Shown here: positions 11,401-21,334 of the stretch, piece after piece | Position numbering within the stretch: the first letter of the stretch is position 1 | How the letters are laid out: each line of letters opens with the position of its first letter | Source of the DNA: Ovis canadensis | Lineage: Eukaryota > Chordata > Mammalia > Artiodactyla > Bovidae | DNA: 64,000 nt | Reading direction: 5' to 3' | Assembly (NCBI RefSeq): GCF_042477335.2 | Contig: NC_091264.1 | Location: forward strand, 35,760,886 to 35,824,885 | Position numbers and translations under genes: made by a program | Notes under the pieces: model-generated | Seen by the model: the letters and a program-made list of their open reading frames with translations, nothing else | The model's database searches: none | Told to the model about the DNA's origin: nothing

Positions 11401-14400
11401 CCACTGTTTTACTGAACATTTTTAGTTGGTTCTTTTTATTTGTGGATTTTTGTTTGCATCTTCTCCAAATCAGCACTCATAGTGCTCTCTGAATTATTAA
11501 CAGACATGTGCAGAATAATGGAAAAATGGTCAGCCAAGGTGCATGTTCTCAGTTGAATGAGGTGGCACTTGACCTTCCTACTATAAACAAATGTTTTTTT
11601 TGTGGTCTATATAGTGTCACATGTTTTGTGGATTTGTTTTTAGTTGGTGATTTTGCTGTTTAAAATCGCACCCAAATATAGTTCCAAAGTGATGTAGAGT
11701 GTGCCTAAGAAGGTTAGGATGTGCCTTATGGGGAAAATATATGTGCTAGATAAGCTTTGTTAATGTGTTGTCACGAGTTATAGTGCCCTTGGCTGGGAGT
11801 TCAATGTCAGTGAATCAAAAGCATATATTAAATAAGGTGTCTTTAAATGGAAACACACAAAACAAGCTTATATAGTGATATACTGATCAGTTGGTGAAAA
11901 CGTTGTGAGCAGAAGCTTATAGGAACCTAACCTTGTATTTCTCCTAGGATCTGGAGATGGTTACGTATTCACTAATTCAGTGTTTGTGGCAGTGATTTTA
12001 TAGATTGCAACTGCTGCAAATAATGAGAATTGAGTGCATCTGAAAACAAAATCAATATTTAACTGGCATTTAACCTGTATTTTATCTGGCAGCTCTATTT
12101 ACCTGGTCCTTTACAGAAAAGCTTACTAACTCCTGCTCCATGCATGGTTAATTATCTTTCACAATCTAATCATGTTTCCTGGTGACCCTCATATAAGCAC
12201 AGAATCCAAGGTCTTTCAGGACTTGACCCTGCCTTTCTCCCCACCCTCATCTCTTGCCACTCTCCCCTCAGACACTCTGAACCAGTCTTTATGAATGACC
12301 CTCCTTTCCACATGTTCTTCACTCTGTCCAAATATCAGCTTCACATTCTGCCTGGCAGGTCTTAGTGGTTGGTGGCTGAGAACACAGTTCAATGTCGCCT
12401 CCTCTGGGAAGCAACCCCCAAGCCCCAGGAAGGAGTTAGATATCCTCATCAAAGTGTAGAAATGCTAATCAGGCCTCTCTCTCTCTTCTAAGAAAAATGC
12501 CACGGACCTTGCAGCGCTTCTAACTGCAGCCAGCCCTGTGCTCAGCACTTTCATGGAGAAATAGGATTTATCTGTAATGGAAACAAGTGGCAGAAATCAA
12601 CTGAAACATGTACAAGCCTTTCTGTGGAAACACTCTTTATGGTGATGTATTTGCATATTTGCATCTTATTTGCATATTCTACAAGAAACATTTGAAATGT
12701 TTTCTGTTCAGCATGACAATAAGTCTCAGATCTGGACTTGAGAAATTCTACAGAGTGGGTTCAAATTTGTTTCTTATCCTTCCTTCCTCACCCAAACTCT
12801 CAACCATGTTATTTCTCCCTCTCAAAATCTTTACTCAAAAAAAGAAAAGAAGAAAAAGATCTGAAATTCATTCAGACAGTGATAAACACTTAGAGATTAA
12901 AATTTTAGCTTTAAAAATGGATTTTCATACCTCTTATGCTAATCAGTTAAGCAACTGAATTTGTCTACAGTTAAATTCATTTTGATATCTTTTTCTCATA
13001 CTTTCAATCACTTGACCAAAGGAAGACAGAGGTGTGTCCCAGAAAGAATAAAAACCCAATGAATAAAAACCCAATGAATAAAACAATTCTCAATTAAAAT
13101 ATTTTATGTTGTATTCTTTCACTTAGCCACTGTTTCCTTCTGCCTCTCCTTCATCCCTGTAGAAGCACATTGATCTCTGCATCTCCTAAAATGTCAAGTG
13201 TTTTTAGAATAGGAGTATCAGTGCATTCTCTGTCACTTCAGTTCAGTTCAATTCAGTTCAGTCGCTCACTCATGGCTGACACTTTGCGACCCTAAGGACT
13301 GCAGCACGCCAGGCCTCCCTGTCCATCACCAACTCCCGGAGTTTACTCAAACTTATGCTCATTGAACTGGTGGTGCCATCCAACAGTCTCATCCTCTGTT
13401 GTCCCCTTCTCCTCCTGCCTTCAATCTTTCCTAGCATCAAGGTCTTTTCAAATGAGTCAGCTCTTCACATCAGGTGGCCCAAAGTATTGGCGCTTCAGCT
13501 TCAGCATCAGTCCTTCCAATGAATATTCAGGACTGATTTCCTTTAGGATGGGCTGGTTGGATTTCCTTGACATGTTGGGTGCTTAATCATTTTTGAGTGA
13601 AATAACCATCTTTTTACAAACAGGACTCAAACAGTGCATCACGCCTCTCTCTGGCAGCACCGTCTATAACTCTGCACATTCTTGACTACCGAACCCCAGA
13701 GCCCATCAGGAGTGTAGCTCAAGGAATCCAAAAGAATTGCCCACTGGATTACGCCTGCATAATTAATGCTGTGAAATCATCAGAAGCAACGTCCGGAAAT
13801 ATTGCATTTATAGTGGAGTTACTAAAAAACATTTCTACAGATTTGTCTGATAATGTCACCCGAGAGAAAATGAAGGTATTCTTTGTTAATTTCATTTAAA
13901 AAGCTGACAATTTTTTGTTTCAAAATCTTGCACTTTAATAGTTTCAAAATAGTTTTCAGGGTAAAAACTACCATAACCAGAATAACAATTCATTTCAGTT
14001 TTGGGTATGGAGTCATCTTAGTTTATGGATGTTTTCAAGAAACAGTGAAAGCGAAAGTCACTCAGTCGCATCCAACTCTTTGTGACTCCATAGACTATAC
14101 AGTCCATGGAATTCTCTAGGCCAGAATACTGGAGTGGGTAGCCTTTCCCTTCTCCAGGGGATCTTCCCAACCCAGGGATTGAACCCAGGTCTCCCACATT
14201 GCAGGTGGATTCTTTACCAGCTGAGCCACAAAGGAAGCCCAATAATATTGGAGTGGGTAGCCTATCCCTTCTCCAGCAGGTCTTCCCGACCCAGGAATCG
14301 AACAGAGGTCCCCAGCATTGCAGGTGGATTCTTTATCAACTGAGCTATCAGGGAAACCCCTTTCAAGAAATAAAAACATTTTAAATACAGGTTTTTGTAC

Positions 14401-17400
14401 AGACTGAATATTTGCAAGGAACTGTCACATAATGATCCTGTGAGGAAGACTTTGACTACTGTAAAGTTTCCCAAATTTTATTTTTGTAAAATGTAATTGT
14501 ACTGAGAAATGTTAGCAGAGGTTCCATTTCTTACAAGAGAGATCTGTAGTACAGCAGATACAGGAATTCTGGGGTAAATGAAGCCAAGTAGGTCTTATGG
14601 CAGGACTTTCTAGAGCTTTAAATGTGTTAATAAACTTTGGCACTCTTCACAAGGTTCGAGGGGATGATAGGATATGGGGTGCTGTACTTGGATTTCCAGA
14701 GGACTGTTTCCTCCTTAAACAGTCATTAATATCTCATGGAAAACTTGGGTTATACAAACTGAAGTTGGAAATGCTGCTTGGGGCATATAATAAAGCAGGC
14801 AACCCTTTTCTATAGTTCATCTCATTTCATTTCATCTTATTTGCTTATTTCATTTTATTTTATCTTATTATTTTTTAGTTTATATTTATTGATTTTTTAA
14901 AAATTGGGATATAGTTGCTTTACAATACTGTGTTAATTTCTGCTGTATGGCAAAGTGAACCAGCTTCAAGTATATATATATCCCCTCCGTTTTGGATTTC
15001 CTTCCTATTTAGGTCACCACGGAACATTAAGCAGAGTTTCTTGTGCTATACAGCAGGTTATCCATATCATCAGTTATCTGTTTTTTCCATATTAGTGTAT
15101 ATATGTCAACCCTCAATCTTATTTTGTTTATTTCATTTCTTTTTTTATCATATTTTGTTTTTAGCATTTCTAATTTTTTTCCTCTTGCCGAAGTCCTACT
15201 AGTATGAGATTCTAATAATCAGTGCATTTGAAGAGAAACATGTCAAATAATATCAAATCATTTGATCTTTAGAAACTTGAGGTTTTAGAATTTGACTTTG
15301 TACTGCAGTGTGTGTATCTTCAGCATCGTATCTACTTCTCTCCTCTGCAGAGCTACAGCAAAGTGGCCAACCACATCCTCAACCCTGCGGTCATTCCAAA
15401 CTGGGCTTTCATTCCAGACAAAAATGTCAGCTCCGATTTGTTGCAGTCAGTGAACTGGTTTGCGAGGCACCTCCACATCCAAAATGAACCTGAGCACATT
15501 GTGGATGAACTCTTCATTCAGACAAAAGGGTTCCCCATCAACAACAAGACCTCAGAGAGAAGTCTCAGTTTCTCCATGAACTTGAACAACACAGTGGAGG
15601 GTATCCTAGGAATCATAGAAATTCCCAGGCAAGAGCTGTGGAAGCTGCCCCCAAATGCATCCCAAGCTGTTGGCATAGCTTTTCCCACCCTGGGGGCGGT
15701 CCTGAAAGAAGCCCACTTGGAAAATGCCCATCTTCCCAGGCTGGTAAATGGACTGGTCCTTTCAGTGATTTTACCAGAAAAATTGGAGCAAATCTTATTC
15801 ACCTTTGAGAAGATCAACAAATCACAGAATGCCAGGGCCCAGTGTGTTGGCTGGCACTCCAGAAAAAGGAGGTGGGATGAGAATGTCTGTGAAACAACAC
15901 TGGACACCAAGAACAGAGTGAAATGCCGGTGTAACTACACCAAAGTGATGATGTCTTTTTCCATCCTCATGTCCCCCATATCTGTGGACAACAAAGTCCT
16001 GGACTACATCACCTGCATTGGGCTCAGCGTCTCCATCCTCAGCTTGATTCTTTGCCTGATGATTGAAGCCACCGTCTGGTCCCGGGTGGTCATGACCGAC
16101 ATATCATATATGCGACATGTATGCATTGTGAATATAGCTGTGTCACTCTTGACTGCCAATGTGTGGTTCATCTTAGGCTCCAACTTTAACAAAAAGACCC
16201 AGGACTACAACTGGTGTGTTGCAGTGACATTTTTTAGCCACTTTTTCTACCTCTGTCTGTTTTTCTGGATGCTCTTCAAAGCCCTGCTCATCATCTATGG
16301 ACTACTGGTCGTTTTCCGGAGGATGATGAGGTCCCGCATGATGGCCATTGGCTTTGCCGTTGGCTATGGGTGCCCATTAGTCATTGCTGCCACCACTGTG
16401 GCTATCACAGTGCCAGGGAAAGGCTACGTGAGACGTGGTGCCTGTTGGCTTAACTGGGATGACACCAAAGCCCTTCTAGCCTTTGCCATCCCAGCCTTGG
16501 TCATTGTGTCTGTGAATCTTGTTGTGGTTTTGATTGTGGCTGTCAACACTCAGAGGCCCTCTATTGGCAGTTCCAAGTCTCAAGATGTGGCCATAATCCT
16601 GAGGATCAGCAAAAATGTCGCCATCCTCACCCCACTGTTGGGACTGACTTGGGGTTTTGGAATAGCTACGCTCATAGAAGGCACTTCCTTGATATTCCAC
16701 ATAATCTTTGCCCTGCTCAATGCTTTCCAGGTAAGTTCTGGGAGAGAGACTTATTTTATTGATACTACTGATACTATTAGCTACTTTTTTATTATCTTAT
16801 AATTTGGTATTCTGGCTATACAACAAAATATGGCTGTGGTTTAAAAATACAGAACACCACATATTCCTTCCATTTCCTTTCATATCTTAGAGACATTCAT
16901 CTGTGACATCTCTCTGTCTATTGATTGTCGAGTTGGATTTCGACGATCAGGTTGATTGGGTAGGCATCTCCTTTTGTCTTTTCTAAAGTTTCAACGTGAA
17001 AAGACACTGACCTTCACTTATGGAAGACTAGTCTTTGGTTAGGGATGTGTGAAGCTACATTTACATATTATGCCTCAAAACAAGCACAATTTTTATCCTT
17101 TCTCAAGTAGTCTGGGCAATCTATGAAGTAATAGTCATTTTTCACAGCATGCAGAGATGGCCCATGACCCTCACTTTGGATGTTAATCAGTCAGGGATTC
17201 TCATACTCCTTCCCTGTGATTCTCTGTAAAATAAATGTTATTTGTTATTGACAGATGGATCCCGGCAATGTCACTTTCTCTGGTCCTCAGACTTCTCCTC
17301 TGTAAAATAAAGATGGATCTAAAATGATCTCTAATGTCTTTTCTTGCTTAACATGCTTGCTTTGATAAGATTATCCATCTAAAAGTTGTTCCACTTCATC

Positions 17401-20400
17401 TTGGCTACTAAGCCACTTTTGGGAAGCTGTCATTAGGGTGCTTTCTGCACCCATGAGTAATAGAAAATTTAGGAAGTTTATATATATATATATTTAAATA
17501 TATCTATTTATTTGGCAGCTCTGGGTCTTAGTTGCAGCAAGTAGGATCTAGTTCCCAGACCAGGGATCAAACCCAGACCCCTTGCATTAGTGGTGTGGAG
17601 TCTTAGCCACTGGGCCACCTGGGAAATCTCAGAAGGTCTATATTTTTAATATATTTTAAACCAGGAGCTGGCAAACTGTGGCCTGCTGCCTATATTTATA
17701 AATAGTTTTATTGAAATACACCTTACACATGGGCTTACATACACACCATTTTATTGAAAAAGTTTTATTGAAATATACCTTATACACACACATTTTGCCT
17801 ATGGTGGCTTTCGTGCTACAGTGGCAAAGGTGAGATAGTTGGAACAGAGGCTGTAAAGCCTAAAATATTTCTTTTCAGAAAAATATTTTCAAAAAAATTT
17901 TTATCAATGCTTTAAATTAAATATAACTGTTTAACAAAGCAACAACGTATTCCATATCACTATTACTCTATTTCAAAACCTAATGTGAAATAATAGAGCC
18001 AACTTTAAAGTAAATCCAGCTCAGTACAATTATATATCTTATTCATAATTTCTTAATAACTAAAGAGAACATTTATTTCCTTCTTTCCTCTGTATTGCTT
18101 TAAAGAGAAACCTTTTACTTAAGGTTTTCTTTGGGAATGGGGATCAAAAGCTCTTGGACTCACATAAATCTCCCCTGCTCTTGAAATTATACTCATTACC
18201 TCTGATCTCATCCTACTTTGCAATTTAATTAAACCCCAGGAAATTTTGTTCTGCTTTTCTCTTTCGGATCATTTCTCTTTCTATTTTCTTGATGGAAAGA
18301 CAATTTCTAGACTCCCTTTAGTTACACACGTTCATTTTTCTAAAACAAGGTTCTCTGTGACTCACAGTTCAGCATTTTCCGTTTTCTGATCTGTGTTTCT
18401 TCTCCATGAAACCATCCTTAGAAACTAGGCTTCCCTTCACTCTTGTGGCAGGATTCAGACTTTCCTTGCAAGGCTCCGAACTCCCGTGACTTAAAAGGAC
18501 TGACTGGCAATTATTCTGACTTTGTAGGTGACCAGATAATTTAAACTCCAAGAGACCCTGGTCTTACGGGTTTCTTTAGACTTTTCTCTCTCTCTTTTTT
18601 TTTATGCAGTAACTTCTTTCACCACTTTTAGAGACTCTGTTACTGTTAAGTCACTTCAGTCCTGTCCAACTCTGTGCGACCCCACAGATGGCAGCCTACC
18701 AGGCTCCCCTGACCCTGGGATTCTCCAGGCAAGAACACTGGAGTGGGTTGCCATTTCCTTCTCCAATGCATGAAAGTGAAAAATGAAAGAAAAGTCTCTC
18801 AGTTGTGCCCGACTCTTAGCGATTCCATGGACTGCAGCCCACCAGGGTCCTCCATCCGTGGGATTTTCCAGGCAAGAGTACTAGAGTGGGGTGCCATTGC
18901 CTTCTCCGTTAGAGACTCTAGCTGCCTGTTTCTTGACTTTTCCATTGAAAGTAGACTAGAATACATTTCATTTTCCCATGATACCTTCCCTGATTGTGAC
19001 TTTGAATGACAAAATGTTGTGTGTGTGTTACTATCATCATGAGTAAGAACAGCCCCCTTAATACCTGGGAAGAAAGTAAACAGATTTAATAAGTTTGAAA
19101 ACTATCCTACATTTGAAGCCATTCAAGAAATATCAATCACTCTCATGCACACGCATGAAGGTGGTCCCCTTTTTTTGAGGTCCATTCAAAGAAAACACTC
19201 ATTAGTGCAAGAGAATCAGTAGACACTGAAGTTTCTAATACATGATAACTGTCTTTGAAGGAATCTAGAAGAGTGGTATTAAAATAACTTCTGGGTTATG
19301 ATCTGCAGAACTGTCCCTCATACTTTGCTGAATTCTGTCACAGGGGTTCTTCATCTTGCTGTTTGGAACCATTATGGACCACAAGGTAACTTGAATTTCT
19401 GTCACCCACTGTAAATGTTTTCCATGTGGTTGGGGGGAGCAGGAGGATGAAGCAGCCTTGATCAGAGAGGATAGTGGAGAAGAGTTGAGTTTATTGGGTG
19501 GTTCAAGGCATCAGCTGTGGGGGGTGAGGGGGGGAAGGGAGGAACTATACTCTCTCTTGTCCTGTTCCTTCTCAAGTCAGCTGGAGGTTATATTTGAACA
19601 TAGCCGGTAAAAAAAATAGAAACCATGACCAGAACTTTAATCTTAATCCTACATCTAGTTATGATTACATCTCAACTTTTATCCAAGTTTCATTATTTTT
19701 CAAGCATGGTGCTGAACCATCTGATGCTGCTTCTGCAGAGGTGCTGGCCTCAAAGTTTCAGGACCCAGGTCTAGACCTTGAGGATGCTGTCATTTCTTCA
19801 CTCTCATTGCTTCTTTAGATACGAGATGCTTTGAGGATGAGGATGTCTTCACTGAAGGGGCAGTCAAGGGTAGCAGAGGTAAGCCTTTCCCTTTCAGTCT
19901 CAATACTGGAAGGTCGGTGTTCTCAGTAGAGTCATACAGAGACAAATACTATAGCTCAATATTGGGGATTTGTTAGCAAACAGAATCAAGAGGGGATACC
20001 TTTATTCATTCATTTCTTCAGTCAACAGATTTGGAGTATCCTGTTAGAGCTTAGGGTCACTGGAACATACCCCTCAAAAAAAGTTTCCAGGGAATTCCCT
20101 GATGCCCCGTAGTTGAGACTCCATGCTTTCACACCTAGGGCCTGGGTTTGAACCCTGGTTGGGGAACTAAGATCTTGCAAGCCCTGCAGCATGCCGAGAA
20201 AAGAAAAAAAGCAAAGTTTCCATACTGGTTGTATTTCAAGTAAATACATTTGGACTATTGAGAGAGAGAGACAATGTGAACGCATAGACCATAGATTCAT
20301 AAAATGCCAGAGCTGGAAATAAGACATGAGATACTAGACCACCCTTGTCATTTCATAGGTGAGGAAACCAAGGCCCAGAGTACTTATGAGATTTGACCAG

Positions 20401-21088
20401 AGCGACCCAGCAGTTTGTGAGATTTAGCATTCTTCCTGCCATGGGCTTCTGCAGTGAACCACACTCCCTTGAACTGCAGTGTCTGTGTATCTGAAGATCT
20501 TGAAGATGACTTTTGACCTAGTTATCTGTCCCATCAACTACCAACTGAAATTGTCACCATTGTTATATTGATGAGAAGGAAGTCATTTACTCCATCAACA
20601 GTTTCTAAATAAGAGCTGCTTTTAAAACAAACAAATAAAAAACTCTCTGGAGACATGCAGCATCAGAATTTATCAGCTAGTACTTAGAGTGACTTTTAGC
20701 GCTAAAGACCATCAATTCCAAGATTGGCATTTTTTATCCACCTTTGACTATTTCTGAAATTGGCACACATTGGGTAATCAGTGGCATGTCATGACTTCAT
20801 TGGCAAGTTACTTTTTCATGTTCTTCCTCTGCAGACATAAAGTATAATGATGTTGCTTACAATGTGAGATTCAGTGAAATATGACAATTTAATTCAGGGT
20901 AGCTGTGTCAACTCTGGTACTTCATGTTTCCATTGTTCCATGTTTATCTTCAGTCAGGCATAGACATAAACATAAGCCTATGTGCATTCCAGTCAATGCC
21001 ATTCTTCATTGACATCAGTGTTATTTTTCCCTCTATTTAGAATGCATCGTTAAGCCCCACCTATGGATCTAAATTAATGAATCGTTGA
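8299..21088 (+). CDS. ADGRF4: ADGRF4 (GPR115), adhesion G-protein-coupled receptor F4, complete coding region in 8 exons
   Basis: This is an orphan adhesion GPCR of subfamily VI, a plasma-membrane receptor. Coding exons are 8321-8407, 9625-9679, 12493-12641, 13624-13875, 15351-16730, 19344-19385, 19819-19878 and 21041-21088. Every border is GT/AG, the phases agree (only intron 2 is phase 1), and the joined frame has 690 codons. I recall about 695 residues for the human protein. Domain order: signal peptide (about 1-20), six-cysteine module (50-87), GAIN region (about 100-375) with the GPS at 346-376, then seven helices (about 397-650) and a short cytoplasmic tail. Sequons lie at about N206, N246, N260, N283, N337 and N376. 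The neighbour downstream is OPN5, as expected for this locus. The promoter and 5' noncoding exons were not identified. ADGRF2, the closest paralogue, is the main alternative. Similarity to ADGRF4 as I remember it, the tail sequence and the position next to OPN5 all favour ADGRF4. Confidence 0.95.
8311..8385 (+). other. Upstream ORF overlapping the ADGRF4 start
   Basis: An ATG at 8311, ten bases before the chosen start, opens a 24-codon frame that ends at TAG 8383-8385, inside coding exon 1 and out of frame with ADGRF4. If transcripts include this exon as drawn, scanning ribosomes meet this ATG first. Its context (ctcATGt) is weak, so leaky scanning would be expected. No peptide function is suggested. 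Confidence 0.5.
8690..8800 (+). repeat. MIR SINE remnant
   Basis: MIR-like core (gttgcttcacttctctgggtc, then aatttccttacctaaaa). An old mammalian repeat in ADGRF4 intron 1. Confidence 0.6.
8832..9198. mobile_element. Head-to-head pair of Bov-tA SINEs
   Basis: An antisense SINE (8832-9036) abuts a sense SINE lacking its head (9037-9198). One 10-bp duplication, atagctacaa, flanks the whole unit (8822-8831 and 9199-9208), so it probably inserted once as an inverted composite. Confidence 0.8.
9625..9679 (+). CDS. ADGRF4: ADGRF4 coding exon 2
   Basis: This 55-nt exon encodes 18 residues ([18 protein letters not shown]) plus the first base of a glutamate codon. It is flanked by ttttacag and gtatgt. 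The sequence closely matches the segment after the signal peptide in the human protein as I recall it. It is a basic, low-complexity extracellular linker. Intron 2, which follows, is the only phase-1 intron in the gene. Confidence 0.88.
9915..10191 (-). mobile_element. BOV-A2 SINE
   Basis: Antisense dimeric BOV-A2 with the (ctg)n tract at its left edge, the gtgaaaagtgaaagtgaagt linker and two related halves. A 15-bp target-site duplication, agaatagtagatgag, lies at 9900-9914 and 10192-10206. It lies in ADGRF4 intron 2. Confidence 0.93.
10391..10540 (+). mobile_element. BovB LINE 3' fragment
   Basis: Short sense fragment of the last part of ORF2 and the tail, ending gattgaactgaactgg. Confidence 0.88.
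10735..10880 (-). repeat. MIR SINE remnant
   Basis: Antisense MIR pattern (gcattgagcatttatgaca, aagtgctgtac, then atgaggaaattgaaatg). Confidence 0.6.
11129..11300. mobile_element. Non-autonomous hAT DNA transposon remnant
   Basis: Contains the recognisable aataaagttttattgaaac and gagaccatatggccctcaaag parts of a common mammalian hAT-type element. A related copy is at 17665-17890. A detached end-like piece lies near 12090-12136. The family name is not assigned. Confidence 0.55.
11301..12492. other. ADGRF4 intron 2, mostly unique sequence
   Basis: Apart from the hAT-like scrap near 12090-12136, I see no repeat, RNA gene or exon here. Confidence 0.4.
12493..12641 (+). CDS. ADGRF4: ADGRF4 coding exon 3, six-cysteine extracellular module
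   Basis: The exon completes the glutamate codon and adds 49 residues (about 49-97). It contains six cysteines (C50, C54, C59, C63, C75, C87) and a conserved W80. The segment [19 protein letters not shown] resembles the end of a hormone-receptor-type or compact cysteine-rich fold. The acceptor is ttctaag. The donor (G|gtgatg) is weak, so this exon may be skipped in some transcripts. Skipping it alone would shift the frame. Confidence 0.88.
13236..13575 (-). mobile_element. BovB LINE 3' fragment
   Basis: Antisense copy starting with cagttcagttcaattcagtt and running into ORF2, in ADGRF4 intron 3 just before exon 4. Confidence 0.92.
13624..13875 (+). CDS. ADGRF4: ADGRF4 coding exon 4, start of GAIN domain
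   Basis: This exon is 252 nt and exactly 84 codons (residues 98-181), phase 0 at both ends, with acceptor acaaacag and donor gtattc. It carries the paired cysteines of NCPLDYAC and a helical segment, [20 protein letters not shown], typical of the first GAIN subdomain. It is cassette-like, since skipping it keeps the frame. Confidence 0.92.
14042..14358 (-). mobile_element. Bov-tA-type SINE with an internal tandem duplication
   Basis: A complete antisense copy (14042-14238) is followed by a second partial copy of its head half (14245-14358). The duplication tttcaagaaa at about 14032-14041 and 14362-14371 flanks the whole, so the repetition lies inside one insertion. Confidence 0.85.
14870..15130 (-). 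mobile_element. L1 3' UTR fragment
   Basis: Antisense L1 3' UTR pattern (gatatagttgctttacaata, then gtgctatacagcaggttatc) in ADGRF4 intron 4. An A/T-rich stretch lies on each side. Confidence 0.75.
15351..16730 (+). CDS. ADGRF4: ADGRF4 coding exon 5, GAIN/GPS and TM1 to most of TM7
   Basis: A 1380-nt exon (460 codons, residues 182-641) encodes most of the receptor. The GPS has its cysteine/tryptophan frame (C346, W349, W356, C361, C373, C375), but the usual CNH(L)(S/T) cleavage triad reads CNYTKVM, so self-cleavage is unlikely. The tethered-agonist-like strand SFSILM follows. TM1 starts at about 397. TM2 begins [12 protein letters not shown]470 at the head of TM3 and C546 in extracellular loop 2 (ACWLNWD) form the expected disulfide pair. 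TM6 has the TWGFG switch (W615). The exon ends inside TM7 (LLNAFQ). A continuous frame runs through the donor to TAA at 16800-16802, which would add 23 residues if the intron were retained. Confidence 0.96.
16803..17264. other. Start of ADGRF4 intron 5, unique sequence
   Basis: No repeat is recognised. An AATAAA lies near 17230. No exon is supported. Confidence 0.35.
17265..17340 (+). repeat. MIR SINE remnant
   Basis: MIR core with cctcagacttctcctctgta followed by aaataaagatgg. Confidence 0.55.
17495..17635 (-). mobile_element. CHR-type tRNA-derived SINE
   Basis: Antisense copy with gtcttagttgcagcaagtag, ccagggatcaaacccagac and gccactgggccacctgggaa, typical of the CHR/tRNA-Glu SINE of cetartiodactyls. 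Confidence 0.8.
17665..17890. mobile_element. Non-autonomous hAT DNA transposon remnant
   Basis: Shows agctggcaaactgtggcctg near one end and gtaaagcctaaaatatttc near the other. The agttttattgaaatayacctt segment is duplicated internally. Same family as 11129-11300. Confidence 0.65.
17891..18627. other. ADGRF4 intron 5, unique sequence
   Basis: A/T-rich, with no recognised element apart from a T-rich tract near 18590-18604. Confidence 0.35.
18639..18908 (-). mobile_element. BOV-A2 SINE
   Basis: Antisense dimer. An 11-bp target-site duplication, ttagagactct, lies at 18628-18638 and 18909-18919. It lies in ADGRF4 intron 5. Confidence 0.92.
19344..19385 (+). CDS. ADGRF4: ADGRF4 coding exon 6, end of TM7
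   Basis: This micro-exon of 42 nt (14 codons, [14 protein letters not shown]) completes TM7. It lies between gtcacag and gtaact, phase 0 on both sides. It directly continues LLNAFQ of exon 5 and is the usual adhesion-GPCR junction. Confidence 0.93.
19819..19878 (+). CDS. ADGRF4: ADGRF4 coding exon 7, cytoplasmic tail
   Basis: This 60-nt exon has 20 codons ([20 protein letters not shown]). It encodes helix 8 and a basic cytoplasmic segment with possible serine phosphorylation sites. The acceptor is ttctttag and the donor gtaagc, phase 0. Confidence 0.92.
20092..20210 (+). mobile_element. tRNA-derived SINE, short copy
   Basis: Reads ggaattccctgatgccccgt, then the B-box region ggtttgaaccctggttgggg and an A-rich tail. 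The target-site duplication aaagtttcca flanks it. It is missing from the paralogous block at 1151-2329. Confidence 0.8.
21041..21088 (+). CDS. ADGRF4: ADGRF4 coding exon 8, C-terminus and stop
   Basis: Fifteen codons ([15 protein letters not shown]) and TGA at 21086-21088 follow acceptor ctatttag. GGA TAA follows the TGA directly in frame. From memory the human protein ends MNRQG, so this species seems to have gained a stop two residues early. I see no clear AATAAA close by; an ATTAAA lies at 21104. A diverged copy of this exon is at 2243-2290. Confidence 0.9.
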   Translation, partial: NASLSPTYGSKLMNR

Positions 21089-21334
21089 GGATAAGACGTG
21101 AGTATTAAAAAATCAAGGAGAAGCTTCAGGAAGGGAACTGGGGATATCTTTCAGAGAATGGAAACGTCTTTATTGCCAAGCACATAAATGAAAATACACA
21201 CATCTTTAAAACTCAGGTCAGCTCAGTTTACTTGATCACATCTTAAGAATACATCTTTTTTTTTTTTTTTTTCCTGTCCTCAGTGAGAGGATGCAGTCAT
21301 CATCTCCATTCTGATACAGGATATATCTTGCTGT

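Larger units (their letters stand above)
20067..21126 (+). repeat. Segmental duplication, copy B (inside ADGRF4 intron 7 and exon 8)
   Basis: This is the partner of 1151-2329. A tRNA-type SINE at 20092-20210 interrupts it and is absent from copy A, whose sequence runs straight through that point. Confidence 0.85.

Noticed and set aside
14597-14815. 72-residue open frame in ADGRF4 intron 4
   Set aside because: There are no splice sites at its edges and no recognised domain, and it is absent from the receptor as known. Chance is the simplest explanation.
15518-15910. 130-residue reverse-strand frame opposite ADGRF4 exon 5
   Set aside because: It is a shadow of the strongly coding + strand. 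It has no splice signals or domain of its own.
15834-15990. A placeholder finding with start 16370 and end 15990 appears in the findings list
   Set aside because: It carries no claim and has interest 0. The real observation is the degenerate GPS finding at 15834-15975, and the placeholder should be ignored.
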